A stretch of 64,000 bases of DNA from Oscillospiraceae bacterium (GCA_017482385.1 JAFUNI010000023.1:124001-188000), one strand, 5' to 3'. Counted from the first letter of the stretch, positions 26,122 to 36,258 are shown. The notes: generated by a model from the letters alone, not told the origin. Numbers and translations are program-made.

Positions 26122-27444
26122 ATGAGAAATCGCATAAAATTATTTGCTGCTATGCTTGTAGCAGCACTGATGCTTACCGGCTGCACTATGCGGACAGTTG
26201 GACAGATGTACCAGCTGCCCAAACGGTCGGAGGACTACAGTAACCTGCAGTCCGTAATGGATAAGGCTATGTCGGGGCTAAAGTTCAGTGCGCCGATTTC
26301 CGGCGATAATCAGCAATCTGTGCAGATGGCGGATATCGACGGAGATGGGGAGCAGGAGTATTTGGTTTTTTGCAAAGGCTCAGCTGAGCTTCCTCTGCGT
26401 ATCCTTGTGTTTGACCGGGTGAACAGTACGTACACACATATCGATACCATTGAGAATAACGGCGCGGACTTTGACCAGGTTGAATATATTCAAATGGATG
26501 ATAATCCTGGATTTGAGGTTGTGGTTGGGCATAAAATCAGCGATTTGCTCACACGATCAGTGTCTGTTTATACATTTGCCGGTGGAGAGTCAGAGCGCTT
26601 GATCACCACAAATTACAGAAAGTTTTTGGCTGTGGACATGGATGGAGATCGGAAAAGCGAATTGTTTGTCCTCCATTCCGGTCAGTTGGGATCCGATTTG
26701 GGTGTTGCTGAGCTGTACAGCTTGAAAGATGGCATTGTTGAGCGCTCCAATGAGGTCAGCTTGTCTACATCTGTGGATAAATTAAAGCGCGTGCTGGTTG
26801 GAAAGCTCTATGACGGAAAACAGGCAATATTTGTTGCCACGTCGGTAGAGGATACATCTCTTGTTACAGATGTTTATACCATTGCAGATCGGCATCTTGT
26901 GAATGCGGTAGAAGCCGATCCTAAGGGAATGGGCACCCAAACACTGCGAAATTACTACATCTATGCCGATGATATCGATAATGACGGCGTTACGGAGCTT
27001 CCTCGCATTATAACCACTAGGCCGCTTGGCAATGTGTGGACATCTGAGCCCAGCAAGTTGGTTTTGTGGTATGCAATGGGTAGCAACGGTAACACCATTG
27101 ACAAGCTTTACACCTACTACAATGCCGCCGGCGGCTGGTTTTTGAAGATAGATAGCAAACTTGCTCCTCGAATCACTGTGGAGGTAGAGTCAAATACATT
27201 CGCGTTCTATCTTTGGAATGCTGACTATACCAATGCGGAAAAACTCTTTACCGTTTTTACCTTGACCGGTCAGAACAGAGGTGAGCAAAGTTTGTCTGAT
27301 GATAAATTTGTTTTGCTGAAGACTGACACAACAATTTATTCCGCAACTCTGGAGAGTGCTGCTGAAAAATACGCTATCACACAAGAAAGCTTGATCGGTA
27401 GCTTTACTCAGATCCATCAAGCTTGGAATTCCGGAGAAATGTAA
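26122..27444 (+). CDS. Lipoprotein with FG-GAP/VCBS-like Asp repeats, unknown function
   Basis: A 440 aa protein with a clear lipoprotein signal (basic start, hydrophobic core, lipobox LTGC). Three Asp/Gly-rich loops look like FG-GAP/VCBS-type Ca-binding turns: DIDGDGEQE from D71, DMDGDRKSE from D172 and DIDNDGVTE from D284. Each precedes a hydrophobic beta-strand, as in a beta-propeller. It would sit on the outer face of the membrane. The response regulator and histidine kinase genes follow at once (12 bp, then a 4-base overlap). A sensing or accessory role for that system is therefore an inference worth testing. It could instead simply be a target sharing the promoter. Confidence 0.65.
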   Translation: MRNRIKLFAAMLVAALMLTGCTMRTVGQMYQLPKRSEDYSNLQSVMDKAMSGLKFSAPISGDNQQSVQMADIDGDGEQEYLVFCKGSAELPLRILVFDRVNSTYTHIDTIENNGADFDQVEYIQMDDNPGFEVVVGHKISDLLTRSVSVYTFAGGESERLITTNYRKFLAVDMDGDRKSELFVLHSGQLGSDLGVAELYSLKDGIVERSNEVSLSTSVDKLKRVLVGKLYDGKQAIFVATSVEDTSLVTDVYTIADRHLVNAVEADPKGMGTQTLRNYYIYADDIDNDGVTELPRIITTRPLGNVWTSEPSKLVLWYAMGSNGNTIDKLYTYYNAAGGWFLKIDSKLAPRITVEVESNTFAFYLWNADYTNAEKLFTVFTLTGQNRGEQSLSDDKFVLLKTDTTIYSATLESAAEKYAITQESLIGSFTQIHQAWNSGEM

Positions 27445-27456
27445 GAGGTTTTGGGA

Positions 27457-28143
27457 ATGAAGAAAGTACTTATTTTAGAAGATGAGGAAAATATCCGCAG
27501 CTTTGTGGTAATCAATCTAAAGCGTGCAGGCTACCAGGCAATTGAGGCAGCCTCGGGCATGGAGGCGCTGGAGAAACTAAACAAGAATCCTGACATTGGT
27601 GTAGCGATCCTGGATGTGATGCTTCCGGATATTGATGGCTTTGAAGTGTGCCGACGGATTCGCGCTACAAGCAAACAAATCGGCATCATTATGCTTACTG
27701 CCCGTACCCAGGAGATTGATAAAGTTACGGGACTTATGACCGGTGCGGATGATTATGTTACAAAGCCGTTCTCCCCGGCAGAGCTTACTGCCAGAATCGA
27801 TGCACTGTACCGTCGTCTTGGTGGAGAGCGCAGAGCTGAAACAGAGCTGCTGTGCCATGGACCTTTTGTGATGAATACCCGCAGCCACGTCCTTGAAAAA
27901 TTGGGCAGCCGCATTCGTTTGACCCAGGTTGAATACGCTATCTTAAAACTCTTTATGCAAAATCCTGGAAGGACTCTCTCCCGTGAAGATATTCTATCAG
28001 CTGTATGGGGCAGGGATTATGAGGGTGATCTGAAAATCGTGGATGTGAATATTCGCCGACTTCGGATCAAGATTGAGGACAACACCGCCGAACCCACATA
28101 TATTACGACAGTGTGGGGTTTTGGCTATAAATGGGGCATATGA
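27457..28143 (+). CDS. OmpR/PhoB family response regulator
   Basis: A 228 aa protein with a receiver domain (VLILEDEENIRSFV acid pair, phospho-acceptor D53 in AILDVMLPDIDG, the MLTART threonine, and KPFSPAEL lysine) and a C-terminal winged-helix (LTQVEYAILKLFMQNPGRTLSREDILSAVWG, VDVNIRRLRIKIED, TVWGFGYKW). ATG 27457 follows GAGG by 8 nt. Its stop overlaps the histidine kinase start, so they form a cognate pair. Targets are unknown. Confidence 0.92.
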   Translation: MKKVLILEDEENIRSFVVINLKRAGYQAIEAASGMEALEKLNKNPDIGVAILDVMLPDIDGFEVCRRIRATSKQIGIIMLTARTQEIDKVTGLMTGADDYVTKPFSPAELTARIDALYRRLGGERRAETELLCHGPFVMNTRSHVLEKLGSRIRLTQVEYAILKLFMQNPGRTLSREDILSAVWGRDYEGDLKIVDVNIRRLRIKIEDNTAEPTYITTVWGFGYKWGI

Positions 28144-29576
28144 TATTTAAGAAAAGAAAATGGCGCCTCTTGAAAATCACAGGCTTGCGCCGTCGCTGGT
28201 TTTTGAATACTGTTGCCGTGATCGGTATGCTGGGCCTTGTTGCTGTTTTGGTCGTAACTACTGCCTTTTCTGTATACTACTACTCGGCAATGGAGTCGGA
28301 TATGCGCTATCGTGCCAGATCCACAACGGAATTCTTTGCGGATTACTTAAACCAAAGCTATAATGCGTATTATCAGTCCTGCATCACCTATGCACAGACC
28401 TTTGAGGATCGGAATAACATTGAATTGCAATTTATCAACACTTCCGGCAGAATGGTGGCATCTTCCTATGGTGATTGGGTAGGCAAGCCACCTTCCACAC
28501 CGGATATTACCGATGCGGTCACGACCCGGGATATCTGCGTTTATGTTGGTGAGAACTCCCAGACCGGCGAGCGTATCATGGCTGTATCCAGCCCAATGAT
28601 CTACAGCAACGGCGAAGTGATTGGTGTGCTGCGTTTTGTAACCTCCACCCAGATCATGGACAGACAAATTGCTATTGTTGCCGGCATCTCACTGGGCGCG
28701 TTGAGTGTGTTTATATTGCTGGTTATCTTAAGCAGTAACTATTATATCCGTACGATTTTGATACCGTTGGGTGAAATCGTGGATAAGGCGCAAATGGTTG
28801 CCAATGGCAGCTACGGTACGCAGATCCAAACCCAGTTTGACGATGAAATCGGAGATTTGGCCCGTACGATCAACGAAATGTCCCTGAAAATCAGCGAAAA
28901 TGAAAAGATACAAAGGGATTTTATTTCTTCGCTTTCCCACGAATTGCGTACGCCGTTGACTGCTATTACCGGTTGGAGTGAAACCCTGTTGGATTCTGAC
29001 GTGTTAGACCATGATACCCGCCGCGGTGTGCGTATCATTCACAGGGAAGCAGACAGATTGACCGGTATGGTGGTAGATCTTTTGGACTTTACCCGCTTGC
29101 AGGATGGCCGTATGACGCTGAATGTGGAAATGGTGGATATTCGCAGCGAGTTTGAGGATACCGTGTTTATGTATGGCAGCCGTTTGGCTGAAGAAGGTAT
29201 TCACCTAAAGTATTTGGAAAATGACCAGGATATTCCGGAGATACCCTGCGATCCGCAGCGTTTGCGACAGGTGTTTTTGAATATTCTGAACAATGCTGTG
29301 AAGCATGGCGGCGAGGGCAAGATGATCGACGCGGGTATCGTGTATAAAGACGATTCTGTAATTGTCACCATTCGGGATTACGGTCCCGGTATTCCTGAGG
29401 ATGAACTGGAATTGGTGAAGAAGAAATTCTATAAGGGCAGTTCCAAAGCAAGAGGCACCGGCATAGGACTTGCGGTCAGTGATGAGATCGTACAGATGCA
29501 CGGCGGTGAACTTACGTTGGAGAATGCTCTTACCGGTGGCACATTGGTAACGATACGGCTGCCGGCTTCTCAGTAA
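28140..29576 (+). CDS. Membrane sensor histidine kinase, HAMP-HisKA type
   Basis: A 478 aa protein with a first membrane span at about 20-45, an extracytoplasmic sensor region of about 130 residues (Cache-like by size; SFDDRNN and VVASSYGDWVG-like strands, not a proven family), and a second span near 178-205. A HAMP linker and a HisKA domain follow, with phospho-acceptor H267 in SSLSHELRTPLTAI. The HATPase domain has the N box NILNNAVKHG, the G1 box DYGPGIP and the G2 box GTGIGLAV. Layout resembles WalK/PhoR-type kinases. ATG 28140 overlaps the regulator stop; ATG 28131 is a possible alternative. The stimulus is unknown. Confidence 0.9.
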   Translation: MIFKKRKWRLLKITGLRRRWFLNTVAVIGMLGLVAVLVVTTAFSVYYYSAMESDMRYRARSTTEFFADYLNQSYNAYYQSCITYAQTFEDRNNIELQFINTSGRMVASSYGDWVGKPPSTPDITDAVTTRDICVYVGENSQTGERIMAVSSPMIYSNGEVIGVLRFVTSTQIMDRQIAIVAGISLGALSVFILLVILSSNYYIRTILIPLGEIVDKAQMVANGSYGTQIQTQFDDEIGDLARTINEMSLKISENEKIQRDFISSLSHELRTPLTAITGWSETLLDSDVLDHDTRRGVRIIHREADRLTGMVVDLLDFTRLQDGRMTLNVEMVDIRSEFEDTVFMYGSRLAEEGIHLKYLENDQDIPEIPCDPQRLRQVFLNILNNAVKHGGEGKMIDAGIVYKDDSVIVTIRDYGPGIPEDELELVKKKFYKGSSKARGTGIGLAVSDEIVQMHGGELTLENALTGGTLVTIRLPASQ

Positions 29577-29588
29577 GAAAGGACGACT

Positions 29589-30569
29589 ATGGCAAATCAG
29601 GAAAAATTCAAAACAATGATCGGCGGGCAGGCGCTTATTGAAGGCCTTATGATGCGTGGACCCCAAAAAGACGCCATTGTGGTAAGGGGTAAGGATGGTG
29701 TGACCGTTGAGATCAATGACCGCAAGACCTACCCTGAAAATTCACCGCTGAAATGGCCGCTTATTCGCGGTGTTGTAGGCTTTTTTGATGCCCAGGTCTG
29801 CGGCGTTAAAGCAATCTTGCGTTCTGCAGATCTGTCCCCTGAAGAAACGCAGGAGGAACCGTCAAAATTCGATAAGTGGCTTGAAAAGAAGTTAGGCAAT
29901 AAAAAGTTTCAAAGCTTTGTTGTCGGTTCGGCAGTGGCATTAGGCTTGGGTCTTTCGATTTTTCTGTTTTTCCTGCTTCCAATGTTAATTGGCAGCTTTT
30001 TTGACAGATGGGTCAGTGGCTTTGTCCAAAATGTAATTGAGGGTGCTATTCGCATAGCACTCTTCACAGGCTACATTCTGCTGGTTTCCTGTATGGAGGA
30101 TATGAAGCGTGTATTTGCCTACCACGGTGCGGAGCATAAAACGATTCGTTGCTATGAGGCAGGACTTCCTCTTACTGTGGAAAATGTCCGGTGTCAAACA
30201 AGGCTGCACCCTCGTTGCGGAACGAGCTTTTTGTTGGTGGTTATGATCATATCCATCTTGCTGTTTTCTGTTGCATCCACTGCTTTGCTTGCTGCAATTC
30301 CGAGCTTGGCTGCGATAAAGGGAACATTTCTGTATCGGTTGGTTATGATTGGATTCAAGCTGCTTTTGCTGCCTCTGGTTGTTGCCTTCAGCTATGAGAT
30401 TAACCGCTGGGTTGGAAGACACGACAATTGGTTTACGCACATTCTGTCTGCACCCGGTATGTGGTTTCAAAATTTTACCACAAAGGAACCGGATGACAGT
30501 ATGATCGAGATCGGTATTGAGGCGCTGAATGCGGTTTTACCCGAAAATGAGGGGGAAGACCGTTGGTAA
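29589..30569 (+). CDS. DUF1385 family membrane protein (YqhQ-like)
   Basis: A 326 aa protein beginning with IGGQALIEGLMMRGP, the DUF1385 hallmark, then NSPLKWPLIRGVVGFFD, a membrane region (about 120-160 and 210-275) and the conserved AYHGAEHKTIRCYEAG and RCGTSFLLV blocks. Function is not established. In clostridia it commonly precedes prmC, as here, often within an rpmE-DUF1385-prmC-prfA set; prfA is not present here. Its stop overlaps the prmC start. Confidence 0.88.
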   Translation: MANQEKFKTMIGGQALIEGLMMRGPQKDAIVVRGKDGVTVEINDRKTYPENSPLKWPLIRGVVGFFDAQVCGVKAILRSADLSPEETQEEPSKFDKWLEKKLGNKKFQSFVVGSAVALGLGLSIFLFFLLPMLIGSFFDRWVSGFVQNVIEGAIRIALFTGYILLVSCMEDMKRVFAYHGAEHKTIRCYEAGLPLTVENVRCQTRLHPRCGTSFLLVVMIISILLFSVASTALLAAIPSLAAIKGTFLYRLVMIGFKLLLLPLVVAFSYEINRWVGRHDNWFTHILSAPGMWFQNFTTKEPDDSMIEIGIEALNAVLPENEGEDRW

Positions 30570-31438
30570 TAACGTTATCGGAGCTGTACCAAAAAGTACG
30601 TCGCTCCCTTATGGAAAAAGAAAATGCCGAATCGGCAGCGTTTATTGCAAGACAACTGTTATGCAAGGTTACAGGCAAAACAAAAGAACAGTTTCTTGCA
30701 GACCGGCAGATGTATGTTTCTGATGATGCTTTTGCTACAGCAGAACAGATGGTAAAGCGGATCCTGGCAGATGAGCCGCTGGCATATGTGCTGGGAGAGT
30801 GGGAATTCTACGGATTGACCTTGATGGTAAATCCCAGCGTGTTGATTCCCCGGGATGATACCTGTGCAGTAACGGATTTGGCTATTCAGCAGGCTCTGTA
30901 TTTAGGCGAGAATCCACGCATTTTGGATCTTTGCACAGGATCTGGCTGTATTGGCCTTGCAATAGCCTCAAGAGTAAACGATGCAAAAGTAACCTTGGCA
31001 GATATCTCCCGGGATGCCCTGCAGGTAGCAAGAAAAAATATTTCTGCAAATAAACTTTCTGCAAGGGTATCCTGTGTGCAGGTGAATGCGTTGGAAGAAC
31101 CGCCTGCATTTTTAGGTAAATTTGATATGATCGTATCCAATCCCCCTTATATTACAACCCGCGAAATGAGAGAGCTACCCCGCAGTGTGGCTGCCTTTGA
31201 ACCGAGATTGGCACTTCATGGCGGTGATGACGGATTGGAGTTCTATAGAAGCATTGCAGAAAAGTACCGTTCTGCGCTCAAGCCCGGTGGATATTTGTGC
31301 TTTGAGTTTGGGATGGGGCAGGGAGACGCTGTTTGCGCCCTGCTGGAAGAAAATGGGTTTACAATACTGGAGCGTTCCAGTGATTATAACGAAAGAGAAC
31401 GGGCAGTACTTGCCCGGTATAACAGGAAGGAAGCATAA
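30563..31438 (+). CDS. prmC: Peptide chain release factor N5-glutamine methyltransferase
   Basis: Methylates the GGQ glutamine of release factors RF1/RF2. The 291 aa protein has the N-terminal helical domain, [14 protein letters not shown], the SAM motif [17 protein letters not shown] and the diagnostic NPPY ([13 protein letters not shown]). TTG 30563 is the likely start, with an AGGGGG site about 7 nt upstream inside the end of the DUF1385 gene. recA starts 2 nt after its stop. Confidence 0.94.
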   Translation: MVITLSELYQKVRRSLMEKENAESAAFIARQLLCKVTGKTKEQFLADRQMYVSDDAFATAEQMVKRILADEPLAYVLGEWEFYGLTLMVNPSVLIPRDDTCAVTDLAIQQALYLGENPRILDLCTGSGCIGLAIASRVNDAKVTLADISRDALQVARKNISANKLSARVSCVQVNALEEPPAFLGKFDMIVSNPPYITTREMRELPRSVAAFEPRLALHGGDDGLEFYRSIAEKYRSALKPGGYLCFEFGMGQGDAVCALLEENGFTILERSSDYNERERAVLARYNRKEA

Positions 31439-31440
31439 CT

Positions 31441-32541
31441 ATGGCTACAAAGAAAACCGCGTATGAAGCACCTACCCCCGCATCTGACAAGAAGAAGGCG
31501 TTACAGACCGCGATTTCTCAAATCGAGAAAAATTTTGGTAAGGGTACCGTTATGCGCCTGGGTGACCGTCCGGATATGAATGTGGATGCCATTCCCACCG
31601 GCTCTTTAGCGCTGGATGCAGCGCTGGGTATCGGCGGTGTCCCCAAGGGCAGAATTATTGAGATCTATGGCCCTGAATCCTCCGGTAAGACCACTCTGGC
31701 TTTGCATATTTTAGCAGAGGCACAGAAAATAGGTGGTGAGGTTGCGTTTGTTGACGCAGAGCATGCCCTAGATCCTGTCTATGCAGCGGCTTTGGGCGTA
31801 GATACGGACAATATGTTGGTATCTCAGCCGGATACCGGAGAACAGGCGTTGGAGATCACCGATGCCCTGGTACGTTCCGGCGCAGTGGATGCAGTGGTCG
31901 TTGACTCCGTTGCCGCACTGGTTCCTAAGCAGGAAATCGAAGGTGAAATGGGTGATACCTTTGTGGGTCTGCAGGCAAGACTTATGTCTCAGGCGCTGCG
32001 TAAGCTGGCCGGTACCATTGCTAAGACCAACTGTGTTGTGATCTTTATCAACCAGCTGCGTATGAAGATCGGTGTGATGTACGGCAACCCCGAGACTACG
32101 ACCGGCGGTAATGCGCTGAAATTCTACTCCTCTGTTCGCTTGGATGTTCGCCGCGTTGAGTCCCTCAAGGAAGGCGGCAATGTGATCGGCAACAAGACCC
32201 GCGTTAAGGTTGTAAAGAACAAGGTTGCACCTCCGTTCCGTGAGGCCTATTTCGACATTATGTACGGTGAAGGCATCAGCAAGTGGGGCGAATTGGTTGA
32301 TCTTGCTGTACAAATGGAAATCGTGCAGAAGAGCGGCAGCTGGTTCAGCATGGGCGATGAGCGGATCGGTCAGGGCAAGGACAGCGTGAAGACCTTCCTG
32401 CAGGCTAACCCCGATGTTGCGGAGCAGGTGGAAGCCCAAGTTCGTGAAAAGCTGATCGCCGGCGCAGCTGCGAGAACCCCTGCGAAGGCAGCGGAGCAGC
32501 CCATTGCTATTAGCGCTGACGATTTCGATGATGAGGATTGA
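31441..32541 (+). CDS. recA: Recombinase RecA
   Basis: Homologous recombination and SOS ATPase, 366 aa. It has Walker A GPESSGKT (residues 77-84), the ATP-site [12 protein letters not shown], the L1 loop [43 protein letters not shown] and the acidic C-terminal tail ending DDFDDED. I saw no convincing SOS (LexA) box immediately upstream because the gene sits 2 nt after prmC and is presumably read from an upstream promoter. recX overlaps its last codons. Confidence 0.98.
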   Translation: MATKKTAYEAPTPASDKKKALQTAISQIEKNFGKGTVMRLGDRPDMNVDAIPTGSLALDAALGIGGVPKGRIIEIYGPESSGKTTLALHILAEAQKIGGEVAFVDAEHALDPVYAAALGVDTDNMLVSQPDTGEQALEITDALVRSGAVDAVVVDSVAALVPKQEIEGEMGDTFVGLQARLMSQALRKLAGTIAKTNCVVIFINQLRMKIGVMYGNPETTTGGNALKFYSSVRLDVRRVESLKEGGNVIGNKTRVKVVKNKVAPPFREAYFDIMYGEGISKWGELVDLAVQMEIVQKSGSWFSMGDERIGQGKDSVKTFLQANPDVAEQVEAQVREKLIAGAAARTPAKAAEQPIAISADDFDDED

Positions 32542-33163
32542 TTCTGTGACCGCCCAGCCGGACAGGGCAGGGCGGTATGCGGTTAAATTTGATGATGGCA
32601 CTGTGATGCGTCTGTATCGGCAGACAGTTGAGGATTTTCTTCTGTATTCCGGCAAGGAAATGGATGATGACGAGGTCCAAAAGCTTCGGATCGCCGCCGG
32701 AAAAATGTCCGCTAAGATGCGCGCAGTGCGGATCGTTTCAGCCAGCAGTGTATCCAAGTCGGATTTGGAACATCGGCTGATCCAAAAGGGTGAGAGTAAG
32801 GAAGATGCCAAACAGGCCGTAGAATGGATGACTGACCTGGACCTGTTGGATGATGAAAAGACAGCGCAGCAGATCGTGCAGCGGTGTATTTCCAAGGGAT
32901 ATGGCCGATCCCGCGCCAAACAGGCTCTGTTTGAAAAGCGGATTCCCAAGGAATTGTGGGAAACGGTGTTGGCAGATTATCCTGATCAAACCGAAAAAAT
33001 ACTGGCATTTTTAGCAACAAAGCTGGGTGACGACTGGGACGAAAAAGACCTGCGCCGGGCTACGGACAGCCTTCTTCGCCGTGGTCACAGCTACCAGGAA
33101 ATCCGCAGAGCCGTGCAGGAATACACTGATGGCAGAGATTTCCGGGAGGAAATATATGATTAA
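32531..33163 (+). CDS. recX: Regulatory protein RecX
   Basis: Modulates RecA filament activity. A 210 aa, highly charged helical-repeat protein: the central block [20 protein letters not shown] and the following [16 protein letters not shown] match the RecX tandem three-helix repeats. ATG 32531 is favoured because its N-terminus ([20 protein letters not shown]) aligns with the family's opening beta-strand; GTG 32546 has a nearer GAGG site and is possible. It overlaps recA by 11 nt and rimO by 8 nt. Confidence 0.88.
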   Translation: MRIDSVTAQPDRAGRYAVKFDDGTVMRLYRQTVEDFLLYSGKEMDDDEVQKLRIAAGKMSAKMRAVRIVSASSVSKSDLEHRLIQKGESKEDAKQAVEWMTDLDLLDDEKTAQQIVQRCISKGYGRSRAKQALFEKRIPKELWETVLADYPDQTEKILAFLATKLGDDWDEKDLRRATDSLLRRGHSYQEIRRAVQEYTDGRDFREEIYD

Positions 33164-34484
33164 AGTTGGTTTTATATCCCTTGGTTGTGCCAAAAACCAG
33201 GTGGATTGTGAAAGAATGATGTACCGTGTCCAGGAAGCCGGCTATCAAGTGCAGGCGGATGTGGTTGGTGCCGATGTGGTGGTAATCAATACCTGTGGAT
33301 TTATTGATTCAGCAAAATCCGAAGCGATTGATTCTATCCTGCAGATGGCACAGTTGAAGGAACAGGGGCTTGTTGGTAAGATTCTTGTTACAGGTTGCCT
33401 GTCCCAGCGGTATCAGCAGGAAATTTTGAATGAATTGCCGGAAGTTGACGGTATTTTGGGAACAGGCAGCTATACCCAGGTTGTGCCGACCATTGAAAAA
33501 TTGTTGGCAGGGGAGAGTGTCAGTGATTTCGCATCCATTGACACCCCGGAGGAAGAGTGTGGCCGTATTTTAACGACCCCCGAGCACTATGCCTATATTA
33601 AGATCGCTGAGGGCTGTGACAACCGCTGTGCTTACTGTATTATTCCATATTTGCGTGGTAAATTCCGCAGCCGGCAGATGGACGATATTCTCTATGAGGC
33701 ACGCATTTTGGCAGCAAGCGGTGTAAAGGAATTGCTTGTGGTTGCACAGGATACCAGCCGTTACGGAACAGATTTCCCGGAGCATAAGCGATTGTTACCG
33801 GAATTACTGCGGCAGCTGTGCCAAATTGATGGTTTGGAGTGGATTCGTATCCACTATACTTACCCCGATGAAATCGATGATGCGTTCATTGATGTGATGG
33901 CCACAGAGCCGAAGATCGTGAAGTATTTGGATATACCGATCCAGCATTGTAACAGCAAGATTCTAAAGCTCATGAATCGTCGCGGTGACAGAAAACATTT
34001 AGAAGATCTCTTTGCGAAGCTTCGTGCGCGTATTCCCGGCCTTATCCTTCGCACCAGTGTGATCACCGGTCTTCCCGGTGAGGGTGAGGAAGAATTCGCG
34101 GAATTGTGCGAGTTCTTGAAGGAGCAGCACCTGGAGCGCGTTGGTGTGTTTCCGTTCTCACCGGAGGAAGGAACTCCGGCTGCGGAAATGGAATTTGTGG
34201 ATTCTGAGATTGCCCAGCAGAGAGCCCAGCAGTTGGAGATGATCCAATCGGCCATTATGGACGATTATAATGGTGCAATGCTTGGAAAAACAGAAACCGT
34301 ACTTGTGGACGGTTATGACGAGGATATGGGCCAGTTTTATGGCCGTACTTATGCAGACTCCCCGGAGATAGACAGTAGAGTTTGGATAGCTTCCCAGGAG
34401 GCGTTGGTCGAAGGCACTTTTGTAAAAGTGTGCATCGACGGTGTTGTTGACGGGGAACTGTCCGGATATATAATGGAGGATTGA
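33156..34484 (+). CDS. rimO: Ribosomal protein S12 methylthiotransferase RimO
   Basis: Radical-SAM enzyme that adds a methylthio group to Asp of ribosomal protein S12. The 442 aa protein has an N-terminal UPF0004 domain with cluster cysteines (SLGCAKNQVD, NTCGFID, TGCLSQR), radical SAM CxxxCxxC (C154, C158, C161 in GCDNRCAYC), PYLRGKFRSR and a C-terminal TRAM domain. The NTCGFI and GCLSQRY forms favour RimO over MiaB. ATG 33156 is preceded by GGGAGGA. Confidence 0.93.
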   Translation: MIKVGFISLGCAKNQVDCERMMYRVQEAGYQVQADVVGADVVVINTCGFIDSAKSEAIDSILQMAQLKEQGLVGKILVTGCLSQRYQQEILNELPEVDGILGTGSYTQVVPTIEKLLAGESVSDFASIDTPEEECGRILTTPEHYAYIKIAEGCDNRCAYCIIPYLRGKFRSRQMDDILYEARILAASGVKELLVVAQDTSRYGTDFPEHKRLLPELLRQLCQIDGLEWIRIHYTYPDEIDDAFIDVMATEPKIVKYLDIPIQHCNSKILKLMNRRGDRKHLEDLFAKLRARIPGLILRTSVITGLPGEGEEEFAELCEFLKEQHLERVGVFPFSPEEGTPAAEMEFVDSEIAQQRAQQLEMIQSAIMDDYNGAMLGKTETVLVDGYDEDMGQFYGRTYADSPEIDSRVWIASQEALVEGTFVKVCIDGVVDGELSGYIMED

Positions 34485-34486
34485 TT

Positions 34487-35017
34487 ATGACTTTAGCAAG
34501 TAAGATTACATTGGTTCGTGTGGCTTTTATTCCGCTTTATATGGTAATGATGTACTTAAGCGGCGGCGTGTCCGGTTTGTGGATGTGGCTGGCCTTGGCT
34601 GTGTTTATTATTGCGAGCCTTACGGACTATGTTGACGGACAGATCGCCCGGAAATGTAACCAGGTCAGTGATTTTGGTAAGTTCTTAGATCCCTTGGCAG
34701 ACAAGCTGCTGACCATCGCAGCAATGACGATGTTCTGCGAGTGGGGTCAGATGGCTGCTTGGGCGCTGATGCTGGTGCTGACCCGAGAGTTTGCAGTTAC
34801 CGGCCTTCGCTTGGTTGCTGTGGGCAAGGGTAAGGTGATTGCTGCCGGCTGGAGCGGCAAAATCAAAACTGCCAGCACAATGATCGGCCTGTGCGTGATG
34901 ATGGCATTCCCCGGTGTCGGTTGGATTTCCACTGCTGTAGTTGCTGTTATCATCGTGACTACTGTTTATTCCGGTATCGAATACTTTGTGCAGAATTGGA
35001 ACTGCCTTTGGGATTAA
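34487..35017 (+). CDS. pgsA: CDP-diacylglycerol--glycerol-3-phosphate 3-phosphatidyltransferase
   Basis: Membrane enzyme making phosphatidylglycerol phosphate. The 176 aa protein has the CDP-alcohol phosphatidyltransferase motif D-G-x2-A-R-x8-G-x3-D-x3-D, seen as DGQIARKCNQVSDFGKFLDP and the following ADK, plus about five hydrophobic segments. ATG 34487 follows GGAGG by 8 nt. rimO-pgsA is a common Firmicute pair. cdsA at 45 kb makes its CDP-diacylglycerol substrate. Confidence 0.93.
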   Translation: MTLASKITLVRVAFIPLYMVMMYLSGGVSGLWMWLALAVFIIASLTDYVDGQIARKCNQVSDFGKFLDPLADKLLTIAAMTMFCEWGQMAAWALMLVLTREFAVTGLRLVAVGKGKVIAAGWSGKIKTASTMIGLCVMMAFPGVGWISTAVVAVIIVTTVYSGIEYFVQNWNCLWD

Positions 35018-35025
35018 ATAAATGC

Positions 35026-35050
35026 TGTGCCGGTGCATTGCACCGGCACA
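35026..35050 (+). promoter_or_regulatory. Hairpin without U-run between pgsA and the DUF4317 gene
   Basis: A perfect 10 bp stem TGTGCCGGTG / CACCGGCACA with loop CATTG. It is followed by AGCTGTGAAGGAG, not by T residues, so it is unlikely to terminate. It may be an RNA-processing or stability element in the leader of the next gene. Confidence 0.55.
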
Positions 35051-35072
35051 AGCTGTGAAGGAGACCTACAAT

Positions 35073-36224
35073 ATGAATATCAAGGAAATTGGTGAGATCC
35101 GCCGCCGTGTGCGCCGGGATCGCAGCAATATGACCGCTATTTACGGTTGCTATGTAAATAGTCAAAGAGAGATCATATCGGAATTTAAGCAAAGCACCGG
35201 CATCATGCCTGAGAATGAAGCTGAGCGGTATTTTGGCTTGATGAAACGGGCTCTGTCCGGATCTTTGGGCAAGAACCTTATCGACATTACCTTTAAAACC
35301 TCTCAGGTAGCCGGTAGCCCGGAGCATAAGCTGCTGATGGAACTGCGCAATTCAGAACTGAAGGACGAAAATCTGCGCATGGAACTGTATCAGAAAATCA
35401 TTCAGAATGTAAAAGTGGATGATGGACTATTGATTCTTATCGGCTGTGACAGCTACGATGTGCCGTTTAAGAGCAAGGATGATGAAGTCCAGGCCGATGC
35501 GTCCGGTGAAGTCTATAAGTATATTCTGTGCGCTGTTTGCCCCGTGAAGCTGAGCAAGCCCAATTTGCGCTATGACCCGGAGGATAAGGCGTTCCACGAT
35601 GGTGGTGTGGCCAATGTGCCGGCTGCGCCGGAAGTGGGTTTCTTGTTCCCGGCTTTTGACAGCCGCGCCACCAATATCTACAATGCCCTTTTCTACACGC
35701 ACAGCCCCAAGGAGGGCCACGAGAATTTGATTGATGCATTGTTCAATACCAGGGCGCCTAAGCCAGCAGCAGAGCAGAAGAAGTCCTTTGAGGCCCTGCT
35801 GGGCACCAGCTTGCAGGAGGAATGCAGCTTGGATGTAGTGCAGACGGTCCATGAGCAGATTTGTCAGAGTATTGAGTTGCATAAACAGAGCAGGGTTGCC
35901 GATCCCTTGCTGATCTCAAAGGAGGATGTGAGCGCAAGCTTGAGCTCCTGCGGTGTTTCTCAGGAACATATCTCAAAGTTTAACGTTGCATTTGACGAGA
36001 CCTTTGGTTTTGAGACACAGCTGCATCCTAAGAATATTATTAACAGTAACCGCATTGAGATCACAACGCCCGACGTGTCCATACAGGTTTCTCCGGAGCG
36101 AAGCGACTTGATCGAAACCCGTGTGATTGGCGGCGTGAAGTATATTATGATCTGCGCCGATGAAAACGTGGAAGTTAACGGTGTACCTATTCATATCACA
36201 GAAGGCGAGAAGCTGAATGTATAA
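35073..36224 (+). CDS. DUF4317 family protein
   Basis: A 383 aa soluble protein starting MNIKEIGEIRRRVRRDRSNM, typical of DUF4317, a clostridial family of unknown role. The N-terminal part contains IYGCYVNSQREIISEFKQ. The middle has a VCPVKLSKPNLRYD stretch and a Cys-poor alpha/beta body, and the end carries strands ending HITEGEKLNV. I see no catalytic motif, signal peptide or membrane segment. ATG 35073 is preceded by AAGGAGA. The gene ends at a bidirectional terminator. Confidence 0.8.
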   Translation: MNIKEIGEIRRRVRRDRSNMTAIYGCYVNSQREIISEFKQSTGIMPENEAERYFGLMKRALSGSLGKNLIDITFKTSQVAGSPEHKLLMELRNSELKDENLRMELYQKIIQNVKVDDGLLILIGCDSYDVPFKSKDDEVQADASGEVYKYILCAVCPVKLSKPNLRYDPEDKAFHDGGVANVPAAPEVGFLFPAFDSRATNIYNALFYTHSPKEGHENLIDALFNTRAPKPAAEQKKSFEALLGTSLQEECSLDVVQTVHEQICQSIELHKQSRVADPLLISKEDVSASLSSCGVSQEHISKFNVAFDETFGFETQLHPKNIINSNRIEITTPDVSIQVSPERSDLIETRVIGGVKYIMICADENVEVNGVPIHITEGEKLNV

Positions 36225-36227
36225 GAA

Positions 36228-36258
36228 AACAGCCCAGGATTCCTCCTGGGCTGTTTAT
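36228..36258. terminator. Bidirectional terminator, DUF4317 gene / cytidylate-kinase-like gene
   Basis: A 12 bp stem AACAGCCCAGGA / TCCTGGGCTGTT with a 4 nt loop. T-rich sequence lies on each side (TTTATG on plus; TTTTCTTAT on minus). Confidence 0.88.
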
